From Isoetes taiwanensis (Eukaryota; Streptophyta; Lycopodiopsida; Isoetales; Isoetaceae): 64,000 nt of DNA. Shown here piece after piece: positions 33,464-46,030 of the stretch. The number at the start of each line of letters is the position of its first letter. The stretch's first letter is position 1. The DNA is taken from NCBI GenBank assembly GCA_021234155.1, contig JAJEKV010000226.1:310001-374000 (forward strand). The letters are read 5' to 3'. A program made the position numbers and the translations under genes. The notes under the pieces were generated by a model, which was not told where the DNA came from, did not search any database, and saw nothing but the letters and a program-made list of their open reading frames with translations.

Positions 33464-35120
33464 ACCTTTCATAATTCTTATGGATACGGAAGTACACATA
33501 ATTTTGCTTCTCCTAGAATGGCCCGGGCGTTGCAACTTGAGACTTTGAGATCTGGTGAAACCACGTGACTTTAGCGGTGGTAAGATCGGACATACTAATG
33601 GCGTCGCATTAACCTCAAATGCATCCGCGCGCACCGGTGGCATTGGTTGCCGAAGTTAATGGATATTGGCAAATATGATCGATTGTTGGCATGGAATTCT
33701 TGGCATCTGCAAAGGCCAATATAGACTGCGAAAAACGGGAGGTTACCTTCAATGCAACTAATGGAGCCCGCGTAACTATAAAAGGTGATCCATTAAACCC
33801 CATTATGCAGTCTATGTCCATCAGGCAGTTAAATAAGGCTATGCGCAAGGATAAGCTACTTTGCGTCATCAGACTTGCATCCATTGAGTCAGATGCTAAG
33901 CAGAAGCAAATAGTTGATGCATTGCCAGAGAGCATTGCTAATCTTCTCAGGGAATTTAGCGATCTCTTCCCAGACGAGATCCAGAAACTTCCTCCATTTA
34001 GAGGTGTAGAATGTGAAATAGCTTTGGAACCAGGTACTAAGCCTACCAGTAAGGCCCCGTACCGTATGAGTCCCCCTGAGTTGGCAGAGCTTAAGAAGCA
34101 ACTTCAGGAGTTACTAAACCTAGGCTTCATTCGGCGTAGCATTTCGCCTTTTGGCGCTCCTATCCTTTTTGTTAAGAAGAAGGATGGCTCCCTGAGGATG
34201 TGTATTGATTATCGGCAGTTCAACAAGCATACGATCAAGAATCGTTATGCTTTGCCAGAGCGAGCGATCTTATGGACCCGATTGCAAGGGGCCAAGTACT
34301 TCTCAAAGATTGACTTACGCTCCGGATATCACCAAATAAGAATTAAAGAGGAGGACATCCATAAGTCTGCTTTTCGCACTAGATATGGGCATTATGAGTT
34401 TACCGTTATGCCTTTTGGATTAACTAATGCCCCCGCAACTTTTATGCGGTTAATGAATGATGTCTTCTGACAATACTTGGATGATTTTGTTGTTATTTTC
34501 TTTGACGACATCCTCATCTATAGTAAGACCTTGGAGGAGCATGGCAAACATCTTCGGTTGGCCCTACAAAAGCTAAGACGTCACCAGCTCTTTGCCAAGT
34601 TCTCTAAGTGCAAGTTTGCCACTTCCAAGGTGGATTATTTAGGCCATATCATTTCGGCTGAGGGAATTGCTACAGACCCGGCAAAAATAGAAGTAGTCAA
34701 GGATTGGCCCATTCCAGGTAATGTTTCGAAAGTCCGAAGTTTTTTGGGATTAGCAGGATATTACCGTAAGTTTGTTAAGGATTTTGCCAAGATTGCAGGG
34801 CCTCTCACCGATCTTACAAAGCATGAAAAAGTGAAGGATTGGATTGAGCATTGGAAAGCAAAGGTCCAGGGAAGTTTCCAGAAGCTTAAGGATGCTTTGA
34901 CCTCTGCACCAGTCCTCACATTGCCGGACCCGGACAAGGATAAACTAGTAGCAACGGATGCCAGTAAGATTGCTACCGGTGGAGTCCTAATGCAGGAGGG
35001 GAGGGTTATTGCCTATGATTCAAAGAAAATGAATAAGACTGAACAACGATACCCTACCCATGATCAGGAGTTGTTGGCCGTTGTCCGCGCTCTGCGTATA
35101 TGGAGACACTACCTTCTTGG
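33464..35120 (+). pseudogene. pol: Ty3/gypsy Pol, first part: protease, reverse transcriptase, start of RNase H
   Basis: Protease: LMDT then, after a one-base shift, GSTHNFASPRMAR (about 33478-33525), the aspartic DTG-STHNF motif. RT spans about 34020-34700: [46 protein letters not shown] and the catalytic [21 protein letters not shown] at 34468-34470, probably from a CGA codon, lies just before YLDD. The thumb has [11 protein letters not shown], and RNase H begins with [14 protein letters not shown] and [19 protein letters not shown]. The frame stops where element C is inserted and resumes at 50423. The order PR-RT-RH-IN and the sequence place it in Ty3/gypsy. Confidence 0.9.
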
Positions 35121-35124
35121 TAGA
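35121..35124. repeat. Target site duplication of element C, left copy (TAGA)
   Basis: TAGA here and TAAA at 50419-50422 flank element C. With the right copy taken as the original, the gypsy frame reads HYLLGKRFQLDTDH across the junction, as expected for RNase H, so the left copy has one substitution. Confidence 0.7.
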
Positions 35125-35146
35125 GGGTAAAAGCATGCTGTGGTGT
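35125..35146 (+). repeat. Left terminal inverted repeat of element C
   Basis: Begins GGGTAAAAGCATGCTG and aligns imperfectly, with a two-base gap, to the reverse complement of 50395-50418. The first five bases GGGTA are shared with element A. Confidence 0.65.
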
Positions 35147-35180
35147 ATCAAAAACGTGCATTTTGACGCCACATTTTGGC

Positions 35181-35194
35181 ACCACCTTTGTGGT
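35181..35194. repeat. Left subterminal hairpin of element C
   Basis: ACCAC and GTGGT arms around CTTT. A matching hairpin with loop AAAA lies at 50337-50350 near the other end. Confidence 0.6.
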
Positions 35195-36126
35195 AGAATC
35201 GGGTGGTGCATACCGAAGCGGAGATTGCGGGAGTGCGAATTAATGAGCGTCGATTATTTTGAATTTTATGCCACGTCATTGTCCACCTTTTTGAATTAAA
35301 AAAGAATCACCTCTTCCTCTGTTTTTTTGCCGCTTCTTGCCGATTGAACCCTAATGGAGTCAAAATTGAACGCCACTGGTTACACGATGAAATCTCTCCT
35401 CAAACAAGAGATTGTGCCCCACTAAGATCTAAAGAAGCTTTGGGGTGACAGAGTTCCAAATAAAACTGCTATGTGTATTTTCCCCAAATGTTTTGTTCAA
35501 ACTGCAAAAATTAAGGCATATGTTTTCTTATACGGGTTGAAGAATCGAGCAATGAACAATACAAAGAGTTCATGCAAATTTACAAAAGAATTCTGGGGAA
35601 GCCACATATGGGGGCGGAATGGCTCTCGAACACAGGGGGGCTTATTATCCGCATATATAGGGGGAGGTCATTGGTGGAAGAGCTTCTACCGATTATTATA
35701 AAACTCCCCATGAGAAAGCAGAGGCCAGTTCTTCTAGACCCAAGAGAAAGCATAGGCAAATCCAACGACGAGGGAGGAAAATAGTAAAAGTGACAGGGGA
35801 TGATGAAGATGATAGGGAAAAAACCAAATCAGGTTCCTCTAGACCACACATTCAATCTGAACTCACAATCAAAGCAGTAAAAGCGAGCAATGTTCGAGAC
35901 CAAAATATGCCATTAGGGTATGTTCAATTATTAGTTGTGTTACAATGAAAAAAATCTCAAGCTTGATCTAGTTGTTTCTATCAACACGTAAAAGGTAACA
36001 TCAAATCCACTTCAAGAATCGTGTATGTCTACTACCATTTTGCATCATGTTGGCTGTATTGTCATGTTGTGTCTCTATGATGCCATCGTGGGGCATTTCG
36101 TGCAATGGATGCAGAATGATAGATGA

Positions 36127-36712
36127 GGTATGTGGTGGTGGTGAGTTGTTGGCATCCACCATGTCCCACACCACACCCTACCATCTCCCACCACTACACT
36201 CTACCATCTCCCACCGCCACACCCCACACCACACACCACCACCACACTCCACCACCACCACCACCACCGCCACCACCACCACACTCCACCATCACCACAC
36301 CACACCACCAGACTCCACCATGTCCCACACCACAATCCACCACCACCACACTCCACCACAACCACACCACACCCCACCACCACACCCCACACTCCCACCA
36401 CCACCACACACCACACCCCACCACCACACCCCATCACCACACCCCACCATGTCCCACACCACGGTCCACCACCACCACACACCCCACCACCACCACCACC
36501 ACCAAACCCCACCACCACACCTCACCACCACCACACACACCACCACCACCACCACGCACACACCACCACCACCACACACACCACCACCACCACCACCACC
36601 CCACCACCACCACCTACAAATGTTGTGTGGTGTGTCTTTATCTATGTTGTGTTGGTGTGTGGTATGTGGTGGTGTAGAGACTACCTTGTGTTGTGTGGTG
36701 TGTGATTGTGGT
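36127..36712 (+). repeat. Intronic GTG-CAC-GTG simple-repeat block, left
   Basis: A short GTG-rich start (36127-36143) is followed by about 460 bp of CAC/CCA-rich repeat (36156-36615) and a GTG-rich tail to 36712. The apparent His/Pro/Thr-rich and Gly/Trp/Val-rich open frames here are only translations of the repeat. It begins right after a GAG|GTATGT donor-like site, so it probably lies in an intron of the FCP1-like gene. Confidence 0.85.
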
Positions 36713-38255
36713 TTTCCATCAAGACGCGGGCTTACTATGTTAGGAGGCTGACATATACGTAGTGTTTTGTTTTCTGAGACTATGGCGGCGGACTTGTGAA
36801 GGAATGGTTGGCTGCAACATCAAGCTAGGTTTGATAGATGCAAGCAATGATTGCAAGCAAGCGAGGATAGGAAAAATGATATCAAAAGAAAGATTGAGTT
36901 GATGGAGCATAAAGCATCAGAAATTAGAGCTGATTTGGATGGCAATCAATCATGACACAAACCGAAGCGGCGAGAGGGTGTTCGGGTTGTGTTTAACCAA
37001 AGGATGAAGAGCTAAATGGTACAACGGTGTTGCCCGGGCTGAAACAATTAAATAAAGGAATTAACAAACTGAAATTGAGCTAAAGGCATGTGAAGACTTC
37101 TTCTTGAGCTGCTACCTCGAATGCAAAGATTTGAGATTTTTTTTACGGCGTAGTGGTCATGACACTCCTTTAGATCCCGTGACTTCCAATGCTTCCCGAG
37201 GCAGAAGAAGAGGGTGATGAAGGTTGTCCATTTTGTGGGCGTTATGCGAAATGGGAGGGTAAAATGTTGCGGTTGTGATAGCGAATCGTCCATCAAGATA
37301 TCACATTCCATGTCTATCACACCATTTGAGGTAAATATTATCATCTCTAACCGTCGTCTAAAGACTCTATTGATTTTGAATTTGTTTTGCGGACACTCTA
37401 GAACCTGCTGCAGCCCGGTTTGTGGCCACATTATGAGTGAGACATGGCTTTTGGCTTTTTTGGTGTTCGAGTGGTACCACAAGAACCAATAGACACAAGT
37501 AAATCAAAAAGAGGGGTGAAAGCAAGGTTTGGGAAGTCTCGATGCTTGTACTCGGGTCTCTTTCATCCTGGCTTAGTCTCTTCCATCTCGTTTGGCTTAG
37601 TCTCTTTTGCTTGTCTCATTTATTGTATCTAAAAGTGCCCCCGGTATGAGATCGCTTAAATCATTTTAGGGGCACTTTAGATATATATAAACGAGGAACA
37701 TCAAAAAAAGAGTAAAAAGCCCTGATCGCGTGACTCTCTTGAATGGTTGTCAACTCACGGGCTTGATATTGTTCCTTTGCAAACAATATAGATTATTTTG
37801 CAAACAAGTGCCTTAACTAATGTTTCTTGATGTTGTCACGGGTCTATTGACTTAGTGTTTTGCGAGTGCAGAAATTTGAGACCCACAATTTGCATGTTGT
37901 CACGAGGTCCATGAGTTATCCACGCCTCGATGGGTTATGAGGCGCAAGATACCTCGGTTGTACCTAGAATTCACCCCATTTGATATTCCTAAGTCAATCC
38001 TTACCGGCCGACGGCGTGGAGACTCCAAAACGAAATTTGGATAGTCAATCGAATTGGTCGTATCAAGTAAGTACCGATGCCACATACATGATTTATTTTT
38101 TTGTATTTTTCTGTGGTCTTCCTCATTTCAATTATGTTGCAGAGATAAATGCTACTGCAACTGGAAGCCATCACGAAGAGATTCCTAGTGCATCTGATTT
38201 AGGGGGGAAAATTAATTCCCTTGAGATTCATTCTGTACGGGGTCCTTCACCAGAA

Positions 38256-38752
38256 TGTTGGAATCAAAGACTTTTGAGTCCGGGAATTGAACCCAGAGGA
38301 AAAACCAGACACAATCTTCTCCCTTAATCTTCCTTTAAATCCACAAAGGATTTACCTGTTCAAACCGAATTAAGACCCACAAAGGATTCCACACAGGACT
38401 AAACTATAATATCACAAAGAACTGAAATATTATCACACAGAATCGGACTCTGCCTTTTACTACAGAAACCATTAAATAGCAAAAGATCAGCTTATCAACC
38501 TGCTCCAGCACCAAATCCGGCAGCATATAGGAGCTCCAAGATCGGATTCCAAGAACAGAACCTTCACCGAGATCCGGCCCAAAATCTCCGCGTCGTAAGG
38601 CGTTCTGTTTTCAAAAACCCTTGAACTGTTCACCTGTACATTTTCGTCTACCTTTTTCCCTTTTTTATATTTTTCTTCCATGCAAAATCCATGTCTAAAT
38701 GCTAACCAGGTGTATTGATCAAATGCCACCACTTAGGCATGTAATTCCAACA
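38256..38752 (-). repeat. 3' LTR of the copia element
   Basis: 497 bp, closely similar to 43147-43645. Confidence 0.9.
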
Positions 38753-38767
38753 ATCTCCCCCTCATGC

Positions 38768-40520
38768 CTAAGTGGTAATGTTTCCAATATCTTCTATTCC
38801 TAAATCCTTTTGAAATACCATAAATTTAGATTCTGATAAAGCTTTTGTAAGAATGTCAGCACACTGTACCTCAGTAGGTCTATACAAGACGTTTATTTCT
38901 CCATTCTTCACTTGATCACGTACAAAGTGATTGTGTAGCTCAATATGCTTTGTTCTTTCATGTAAGACTGGATTCTTAGTCATGGCAATACAACTTGTAC
39001 TATCACAATATAATGGAGTTGATCCTGGCAACAGTTTTTTCCCATGTGGTTTTTAATCTGGGCCATGGTGATTATACTTTATTTTGTTTGTAAGGGCTTC
39101 GGTCCATGTTCTGGTTAGGGACTTCGGTCCTGCTTTGTACTTGGGTCCCATAACCCGATTGGGTTCCGCGGACGTTAAAAATTTCTTCCTTCCTTCCTTC
39201 TTGAATAATTCCTAACTCTGCTAGAAGTCGTCTAAGCCAGACAATTTCTCTAGATGCAAGAACAACTTCTTTGCATATTAAACCTGGCGTGGAAAGCGCA
39301 ATAGAGGGTTGTTTCTTACTTTTCCAAGAAATAGCAGACCCTCCTAGCAAGCAGACATATCCCGACCTTGATCTGCGAGTGTCTTAATCACCGTGCAATC
39401 TTATACCATGTTCACGTCTGAATACAAGACCATAATTCTGAGTGCCTTTCAAAAATCTTAAAATACGTTTTGCGCATTTCCAGTGGCCCTCACCAGGATT
39501 ATTTAAAAAATTGGCTTAACACATTTACTCCATATGAAATATCAGGACGTGTACAATTTGATACATATTGAAGACATCCAATAAGCTCTCTATAAGGCCG
39601 ATTCATCATGATATGCTCTTCTTCTTTTGTTTTGGGACACATCTCGTGAGGTGATTCTTTGCCGATTTTGCTCTTGGAGTGCTTCTGAGCTTACACTCTA
39701 TCATTCCAAATCTTTTTAAGCATGCCTAAAATATTTAGTTTTGAGTAATAGCTATAAATCCCTTCTCTTTATCTCTATAAATTTCCATACCTAATAATTT
39801 GTTTAAGTTCTCCCAAGTCCGACATTTGAAATCTTTCCTTTAGAATATCTTTGCAATGATTTAAGCAACCAATATCATTAGCGACCATTACGCAATCATC
39901 TACATAAACTGCAATTATGCAAAAGCATTCATCTTTCCTATAGATATAGACATTTCCATCCATATTTAATTTTCAAACCCATGCGTTTTCAAATGATTGT
40001 CAATACATACATACCCTTGACGTGGAGCTTGCCTTAGGCCATACATATACGCAATTTCCACACCTTATCTCAAATCAACCCGGTATCCGGAGGCTGCTCC
40101 ATATAAATTTCTTCATCCAAGTCTGCATTGAGAAATGCCGTGCAAACATCCATATGATGCAACTCTAAGTTGTGCATGTTAGCAGTAGCCATAATTGCCC
40201 TGACACTTGTTAATTTAACAATTGGGGAGAAAGTTTCATCATAATCAATACCTTCTTTTTGAGTAAACCCTTTCGCCACCAGTTTGGCTTTAAATTTCAC
40301 GAGTTTGCCCATCCGCATTTTGTTTAATTCTAAAAATCCATTTATTTCCAACAACATTTCTGTTAGTAGGTCTGTCAACCAGTTTATACGTTCCTGTACG
40401 TTCAAAAGAGCTTAACTCTGCATTCATTGCATCCTTCCATTTCTCGGAATCTAGACTTTCTATGGCTTCATTATAGTTGCTTGGAGTATCAATTTCTAAC
40501 AGACATACATAGGGGGAATT
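38768..40520 (-). pseudogene. pol: Ty1/copia reverse transcriptase and RNase H
   Basis: RT: KFKAKLVAKGFTQKEGIDYD and HHMDVCTAFLNADLDEEIYM (40310-40100), then VYVDDCVMVAND (about 39920-39885) with the catalytic DD. Between these, about 100 residues are lost or shifted. RNase H: SAISWKSKKQPSIALST (39340-39285) and LYCDSTSCIAMTKNPVLHER, ending RPTEVQCADILTKALSESKF (39015-38810). A foreign stretch splits RNase H at about 39035-39185. Several frameshifts make it inactive. Confidence 0.85.
39035..39185. other. Small foreign insertion in the copia RNase H
   Basis: About 150 bp does not encode RNase H. The coding sequence on either side (LLAELGIIQE and GSTPLYCDST) would join directly without it. The sequence (GGGCTTCGGTCC repeated with one difference at 39096-39107 and 39120-39128) looks like an LTR-end fragment of another element, but I cannot name it. 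Confidence 0.5.
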
Positions 40521-40526
40521 ACCTGT

Positions 40527-42199
40527 TCACCTTCCTCTCTTTCTTACGTTTTGTTCAATGACGCTTTTCCTAGTACTTCTTCCCGTCTCATCTCTTCCAT
40601 ATTGTGAAGTATCAAAAGATATCCCCTCTTTAAGTAATTCAGCTTCAGTCCTTCTCCTACGTCTTATTGTCTCTGGAGCTGGTTCCATTTCGTTATCAGT
40701 ATGCTCAGACAACCCTTCCTGTTCAGCTTCTTCTTCTGCTTGATTGACAATTTCTCTTTCATCCTCATCATCAAAATAATCTATCGGTTCCCAGTTAACA
40801 TCTTTCTCTGCATCTTTATCTGCATCTCGATCCTGTTTATTAGTACTTAAAAGTCGATCTTTGTATAATAAATTTTCAAAGAAAATGACATCTCGACTTA
40901 TAATCACTGTCTTTTTATTTGGATCATAGAGCCTATACCCTTTTGATTTCTTATCGTATCCAACAAAATATGTTTCTTTACTTCTATCATCCAATTTTGA
41001 TATATTATCACCTATTACCTTTGAATATGCTAAACAACCAAAAGCTTTAAAGTCTTTTACCGATTGACGTTTGCCGGTCCATAACTCATCTGGAATCTGA
41101 CCATTTAAGGCTTTGCTTGAGATCTTATTTTGAATATAGAACGCGGTATTTACAGCTTCTGCCCATAAAAATTTTGGAAGACCTGCATGCTTTAACATAG
41201 CTCGAGCTGCTTCCATTACCGTTCGATTCTTTCTTTCAGAGACACCGTTACTGCTTTGAGGAGTACCCTCGCAAGTTAATTGCCTTTTGATTCCACGCTT
41301 CTAAACAAAATCTTTTAAACTTATTTGATAAAATTACTCTCCCCTCTCTCGATCTTAAACATTTTAATTTAGCTTTTGTTTCACGTTTTATACGCAAGAT
41401 AGGCTTTAAACGAGTCGAACACTTGACTTTTATGAGCTAAGAAGTACCACTTAGCTTTTTTTGTATAGTCATCAATAAATGACACAAAATAATATTTTCC
41501 ACCAACACTTCTAACTCTCATAGGCCCACATACATCCGAATGCACTAGAGCTAATTTTTCATTTACTCGTTCACCCTTCAAGGGAAAAGGCTTTCTACTT
41601 TGTTTGCCCAACATACAACCATGACCGCAGGCGTTTTCCTCACTATTATCTATAAAGTCCAAACCATCCAATAGCTTGTGTTTTCTCATAAAAATTATAT
41701 TTTTCAAGTTAGGTGTGGCCTAATCTTTGATGCCATAATTCCATAGAGTTTTCCTTTCCAACTTCACTTGATAAAATGTTTATACTTCTAGGACAAAGCT
41801 CAAAACGATTTCCAATTCTTCTTGCATACAATACTATTTTTCCATTATCATGAACTATGCACATGTGCTTGTCAAACAAGACTTTATAATTTTTATCAAC
41901 TAAATCTGCTACAGAGATTAAGTTTTTTATCATCCCCAATACGCACAATACATTATTAATGGTAATGATTTTTTTCCATCTTCTCCCTCGAGTTCTAACA
42001 CACCACAAGCTTCTACATTTTGTTTTTCTCCATTAGCCATACGCACACATCTGAGCTTACTAGTTTCAAGCTTTCTTAATATCTGCGCACTTTGCATCAC
42101 GGATTTTTCAGCTCCAGAATCTATAACCACGGGGTTAGAAATATTTTCATGACATAAATTTGACAAAACATATGACTTTACCTCCTCCTCAGGAATTTC
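40527..42199 (-). pseudogene. pol: Ty1/copia protease and integrase
   Basis: Protease motif VVIDSGAEKSVM (about 42125-42090, DSG in place of DTG). The GAG-pre-integrase segment has LWHQRLGH (about 41735). Integrase has CMLGKQSRKPF, LVHSDVCGPMRV with the first catalytic Asp, and FVSFIDDYTKKAKWYF with the second (41640-41440). The third region is partly lost near 41380-41220, where the frame breaks, and resumes with MLKHAGLPKFLWAEAVNTAF and the C-terminal domain (FKAFGCLAYSKV...RDVIFFEN), then an acidic linker. Order protease-integrase-RT identifies Ty1/copia. Confidence 0.85.
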
Positions 42200-43032
42200 T
42201 TCTGATACAGAACCTATAGTTGGCTTTGAAAAGGTAACACTCCTGGACGCACCTCTACTAGAAGACCCCCTAAAGCTTCCACGTCCTCTTCCCCTTTTTG
42301 TACACATATTGGCTAGATGGCCAGCTCCTCCACAAGCATAGCATGAACGGCCTCTGATTCTAGTACAATTTGGCTTTATATGTCCAATTTCTCCACATCC
42401 ATAACACGTTACATCCTTACTTCTGCCTCTTCCTCTCCCAAAATATAAAATATTATCTCCCCCTTGATCATAATTTCTTCTTGCCTCTCTTTGTGTAATT
42501 TCAGTCCTTGCAATACTTATAGCTTCTTCTTTAGTTCTAGCCATCGATGCGAATCAAAGATGCAATATTTTCATCATATCGCGCAAAAATACATCGAGAT
42601 ATAAAGAATTTTTGATTGAGCGAGAAGAGGTGCGACACCTTCTAAATCCATAAATATTCCTTCCATTTTATCAAATAACTCAACTAGATCTTGACCACTT
42701 TCATATTTCAACATTCTTAGTTCTTGTTCCAATTTATGTCTACGAGATGCGGTTAACTGTTCAAATTCATTTAACAAATACGCCACATATCTCGATGGAT
42801 CCATATTATGAATTGAAGCTATAATACCATAACCAAGCTTGGAAATGATAATACCTTTTGCTTGAGCTAAATCTTTTTGCGGCGACCTTTGCGACCTTTC
42901 TTTGGTCTGCGGCAGACCTTTTGCCGATTCTGCGGCTTCATTCTTCATAGTTACACGCCTTTGCTTTCGGTTTACGTGAGAGGGCCGGACCAAATCCCAC
43001 AGCCCCGCTTCCAAAGCTTTCTCAACTTTCAT
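42200..43032 (-). pseudogene. gag: Ty1/copia Gag
   Basis: Minus strand. A capsid-like domain includes SRYVAYLLNEFEQLTASRRH and LRMLKYESGQDLVELFDKME (42800-42650), of the type seen in copia Gag. After a break at 42574 the frame resumes (MARTKEEAISIARTEITQRE, 42544) and reaches two zinc knuckles, CYGCGEIGHIKPNC and CYACGGAGHLANMC (about 42410-42300), followed by an Arg/Gly/Ser-rich tail. Two knuckles rather than one is worth noting. The start is uncertain because the region before 43032 is also protein-like. Confidence 0.8.
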
Positions 43033-43146
43033 CTTCCATGCTTGAAAACCGAGCCTCCTTTATACACCTTAGCGTCGACTAGAATAGAAGCGACAATCTT
43101 ATTAGATGCCATCTCCCTTTTAGACTCAACTTGCTCACGATGCGGA

Positions 43147-43645
43147 TGTTGGAATCAAAGACTTTTTGAGTCAGGAATTGAACCCGGAGGAAAAACCAGA
43201 CACAATCTTCTCCCTTAATCTTCCTTTAAATCCACAAAGGATTTACTGTTTTCAAAGCAATTAAGACCCACAAAGGATTCCACGAGGATTCGAACTATAA
43301 TATCACAAAGAACTGAAATATTATCACACAGAATCGGACTCTGCCTTTTACTACAGAAACCATTAAATAGCAAAAGATCAGCTTATCAACCTGCTCCAAA
43401 GACCAAATCCGGTGACATATAGGGCTCAAGATGGGATTGAAATGAATGGACAGGCTTCACTAGATCCGGCCCAAAAATCTCACGTCGGCCGCGTTCCTGT
43501 TTTTCAAAAACCCTTGAACTGTTCACCTGTACATTTTCTTCTACCTTTTCCCTTTTTTTATATTTTTCTTCCATGCAAAATCCATGTCTAAATGCTAACC
43601 AGGTGTATTGATCAAATGCCACCACTTAGGCATGTAATTCCAACA
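43147..43645 (-). repeat. 5' LTR of the copia element
   Basis: 499 bp, closely similar to 38256-38752, with small indels between the two. Confidence 0.9.
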
Positions 43646-44402
43646 CAGAAAAAAGTTTTGGTGCTGAATATGAGCCAAATGCGGATGCAGGTAATGAAGT
43701 TGACAAAAAACCCGGATCTGGACAAGATGCGGGTGCGCTCAACGAGTCCAATACAACCTCAACCAACAAAAACCAAGAGGTTAAGCGAAATTCTCCTTGT
43801 TTACGGATTTTAATGGGGTTTTAGGCAAGTTTTATGACTTGAAAAGAGGATCCTGCATCGGTAGGAGCAGTGACCATCCGTAAATTGAACCATCAAAGTT
43901 CGAGTTTCGTGCCTGGATTTCAGGAGTTCTTAGAATGGTGTTTTTCAAAATTTGAGATTGCATTGTGGTCCAGCATGGCTAAGAGTAATGTTGACTTGTT
44001 GTGAGAAAGTTGATAGGAATATAAGGGCGATTTCTTTTTATTTGGAATGGGATGATCGCACCAACACAAAAATAAAAAAGTGGTTAATAAGCCAATTTTC
44101 CTTAAGGATCATCCAAAGTGTACGTGAAATTTTGGAGATACGGGTGACAAACACATTGTTGATAGATGACGAGATATAAGGGTTCGCCAACCACCGAACA
44201 CAATGATATGTCCAAATAGTTTTGCTCCCGACGGGTTGGATTCCAATTTCTTTTTGAGCAACTCAAACCATGGTGGAGGGACTTAATTAAGGTTTGAGAA
44301 AGTGTGTCGAACTATGTGAAGGAACATCAAATGTGGAACATGTGGGATTCAAGAGTCGGCGCAACTTGCATGAAAATGCTCGACAAGTATTTTCATAAAT
44401 GA

Positions 44403-46030
44403 ATCTTGTAAAACTCTTTGAAAGTCAATATAAGTAAAAAAATTTCTATGATATGTGTTGTACTTTTTACGGATTGTGAGCAAATGTTCTCGTGTGTGTT
44501 TAGAACTAGAGATGATAGAGCTTCTAGCGGTCGACTATCTAAAGCCAAATACACATCCGGAAGTGGTGCCGAGTGGGCCCCGGCGTCGTGATTAGCTCCA
44601 CCAGACATCAAAAATTTTGGAAGGCGATACGCAGTGGTTCAATGATCAATTGATCCTCCTCTTCTCAAGGTGATACTTTCATCTGATTTGTGATCATCAG
44701 GATTGTGCGGATGATATGCATATGTTCTCGGATACATGGAATACTACTTGATTCTCAAGGAATGAGCCATCCCTTTCATTTCTTTGACCCTCTTTTCACT
44801 CGACATTGTCCAAGGACACAAATAGTTACAAAACAATAAGGAAACATGTGAATCGGATAAGTGCGATTACATGTTTTTGCTCGCTTGTGATGGACATCAG
44901 CGAACCTTTTTTCGATTGTAAAGCCGCGGCGTGTCGCCTGAGAGATATAAACCGGGGATATATCACTTTAATAGCTCGGGCTTGCATGGCGGAAAGCGGA
45001 CATGTTGAGGCGTTAGTGCTTGCTCATTGCATTTTGTTGTTGTGGCACAATGACAACAAACTTTGAGTCTGAGTTCACGGAATTGCTTGGACACAATAAT
45101 TTCAGCTTTACAACCTCGGATGTTGTGAAAATTTCGAGCGCCTCTTCAAACCGATGGTCATTCATGTGGCCAGCCTGGGTATGTTAGTTTATGCACAAAT
45201 TTGTGAGGGGTACTTAAAAGGAGTGAATATATTGTTGCCTGATCTAGTAAGTCAACTTAAATGCAGCAGACAAACCAAACTCTGTTATTGACAAAGTGTG
45301 GTTAGCTCGGGGTTGTGGACATTTCAGACCGGGATCTAGTTGATGTTAGAGTGTTCATGCTTGAAGTTTTAAGATTAGAAGCAACAAAGTTTGGGCGAGA
45401 GGAACATATGTATTGGGAAGTATGTAGGTGCATGAGTCACCTGGTACTTAAATCCTTTGATATCTTTCTTATGTACATAATTGTTATTGTAACCTCGATT
45501 CATTTCAATGAAAATTCATATTCAATTCATCTCACAAACAAAGGAATCAAGTGTTCCAGGAAGAATTCAAATCTTCAAAAGAAATCAAGACAAACTCATT
45601 TTTTCACGGTGAAGCACAAGACTTCACATGAGTTCCGAAAAATACGAGAATGGTTTTACATTTCATCATCATCGAAAGAACCGGGTAAATTTCGTAAAAT
45701 TTTCTCCTCATCTAAAGGATCCAGCCTATATCAAATCCTGCTTTGGCGTTTAGTTGGTGGCATGTGAAGTCGATTGCGGATACGTGTTGTGAATACTATG
45801 CCTAAAGGCGTCTTTCTTTGCAAAGATCATAGGCGATGGTTGATCTTGTGCCCTTCTTGTAATACATACCTTCTATGACACTATCACCCGAGGTACCATG
45901 TTCCATTGAGTTGGAAGTCTTTCTCCACTATCCATTTTGGTTTTGTGCACATCGAATCCAAAATTGAACCCTCATCATTCCCTTTCGAGCAACGACGAGC
46001 AAAATTATCACCAACTCTAAGTGCCTCTTG
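44403..46030 (+). other. Spacer of element C with unrecognised protein-like stretches
   Basis: Plus-strand frames at 44806-45066 and 45315-45767 look partly coding (DISDRDLVDVRVFMLEVLRL; KIREWFYISSSSKEPGKFRK) but show no known domain and no continuity. They may be a third decayed gene of element C or a separate small insertion. The matching spacer in element A is only about 800 bp. Confidence 0.3.

Larger units (their letters stand above)
38251..43650 (-). mobile_element. Ty1/copia LTR retrotransposon, minus strand, with CAGAA target duplication
   Basis: LTRs at 38256-38752 and 43147-43645 both run TGTTGGAAT to ATTCCAACA. CAGAA flanks the element at 38251-38255 and 43646-43650. The polypurine tract (minus strand, ATGAGGGGGAGAT) lies beside the left LTR. 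Beside the right LTR the minus strand reads GCATCGTGAGCAAG, a decayed match to the tRNA-iMet primer site. The internal part carries gag, protease, integrase, RT and RNase H in copia order. The LTRs differ at scattered sites, so insertion is not very recent. Confidence 0.9.
35354..44402 (+). pseudogene. Element C protein with coiled coil and FCP1/NIF-type HAD phosphatase domain, split by a copia element
   Basis: The ATG at 35354 lies 230 bp inside the left end. The first exon encodes MESKLNATGYTMKSLLKQ and, after a stop, KLWGDRVPNKTAM and KIKAYVFLYGL. Later blocks are a coiled-coil-like exon (36840-36955, IKRKIELMEHKASEIRADLD), a CCGC-containing exon (37215-37330) and an acidic Ser/Thr exon. 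The copia element sits in that acidic exon. Taking it out with one CAGAA copy gives an uninterrupted frame (GPSPE joined to KSFGAEYEPNADAG). The last part is an FCP1 homology domain: DFNGVL (43806-43823, HAD motif I), EFLEWCFSKFEIALWSSMAK (43927-43986), then NTLLIDDE (about 44150-44173) and YVKEHQMW, ending at a TGA at 44400. It is damaged by many frameshifts. The layout matches the minus-strand gene of element A. Confidence 0.65.

Noticed and set aside
36156-36700. Long His/Pro/Thr-rich and Gly/Trp/Val-rich proteins
   Set aside because: All frames of both strands are open because of the CAC/GTG simple repeat; none is a gene.
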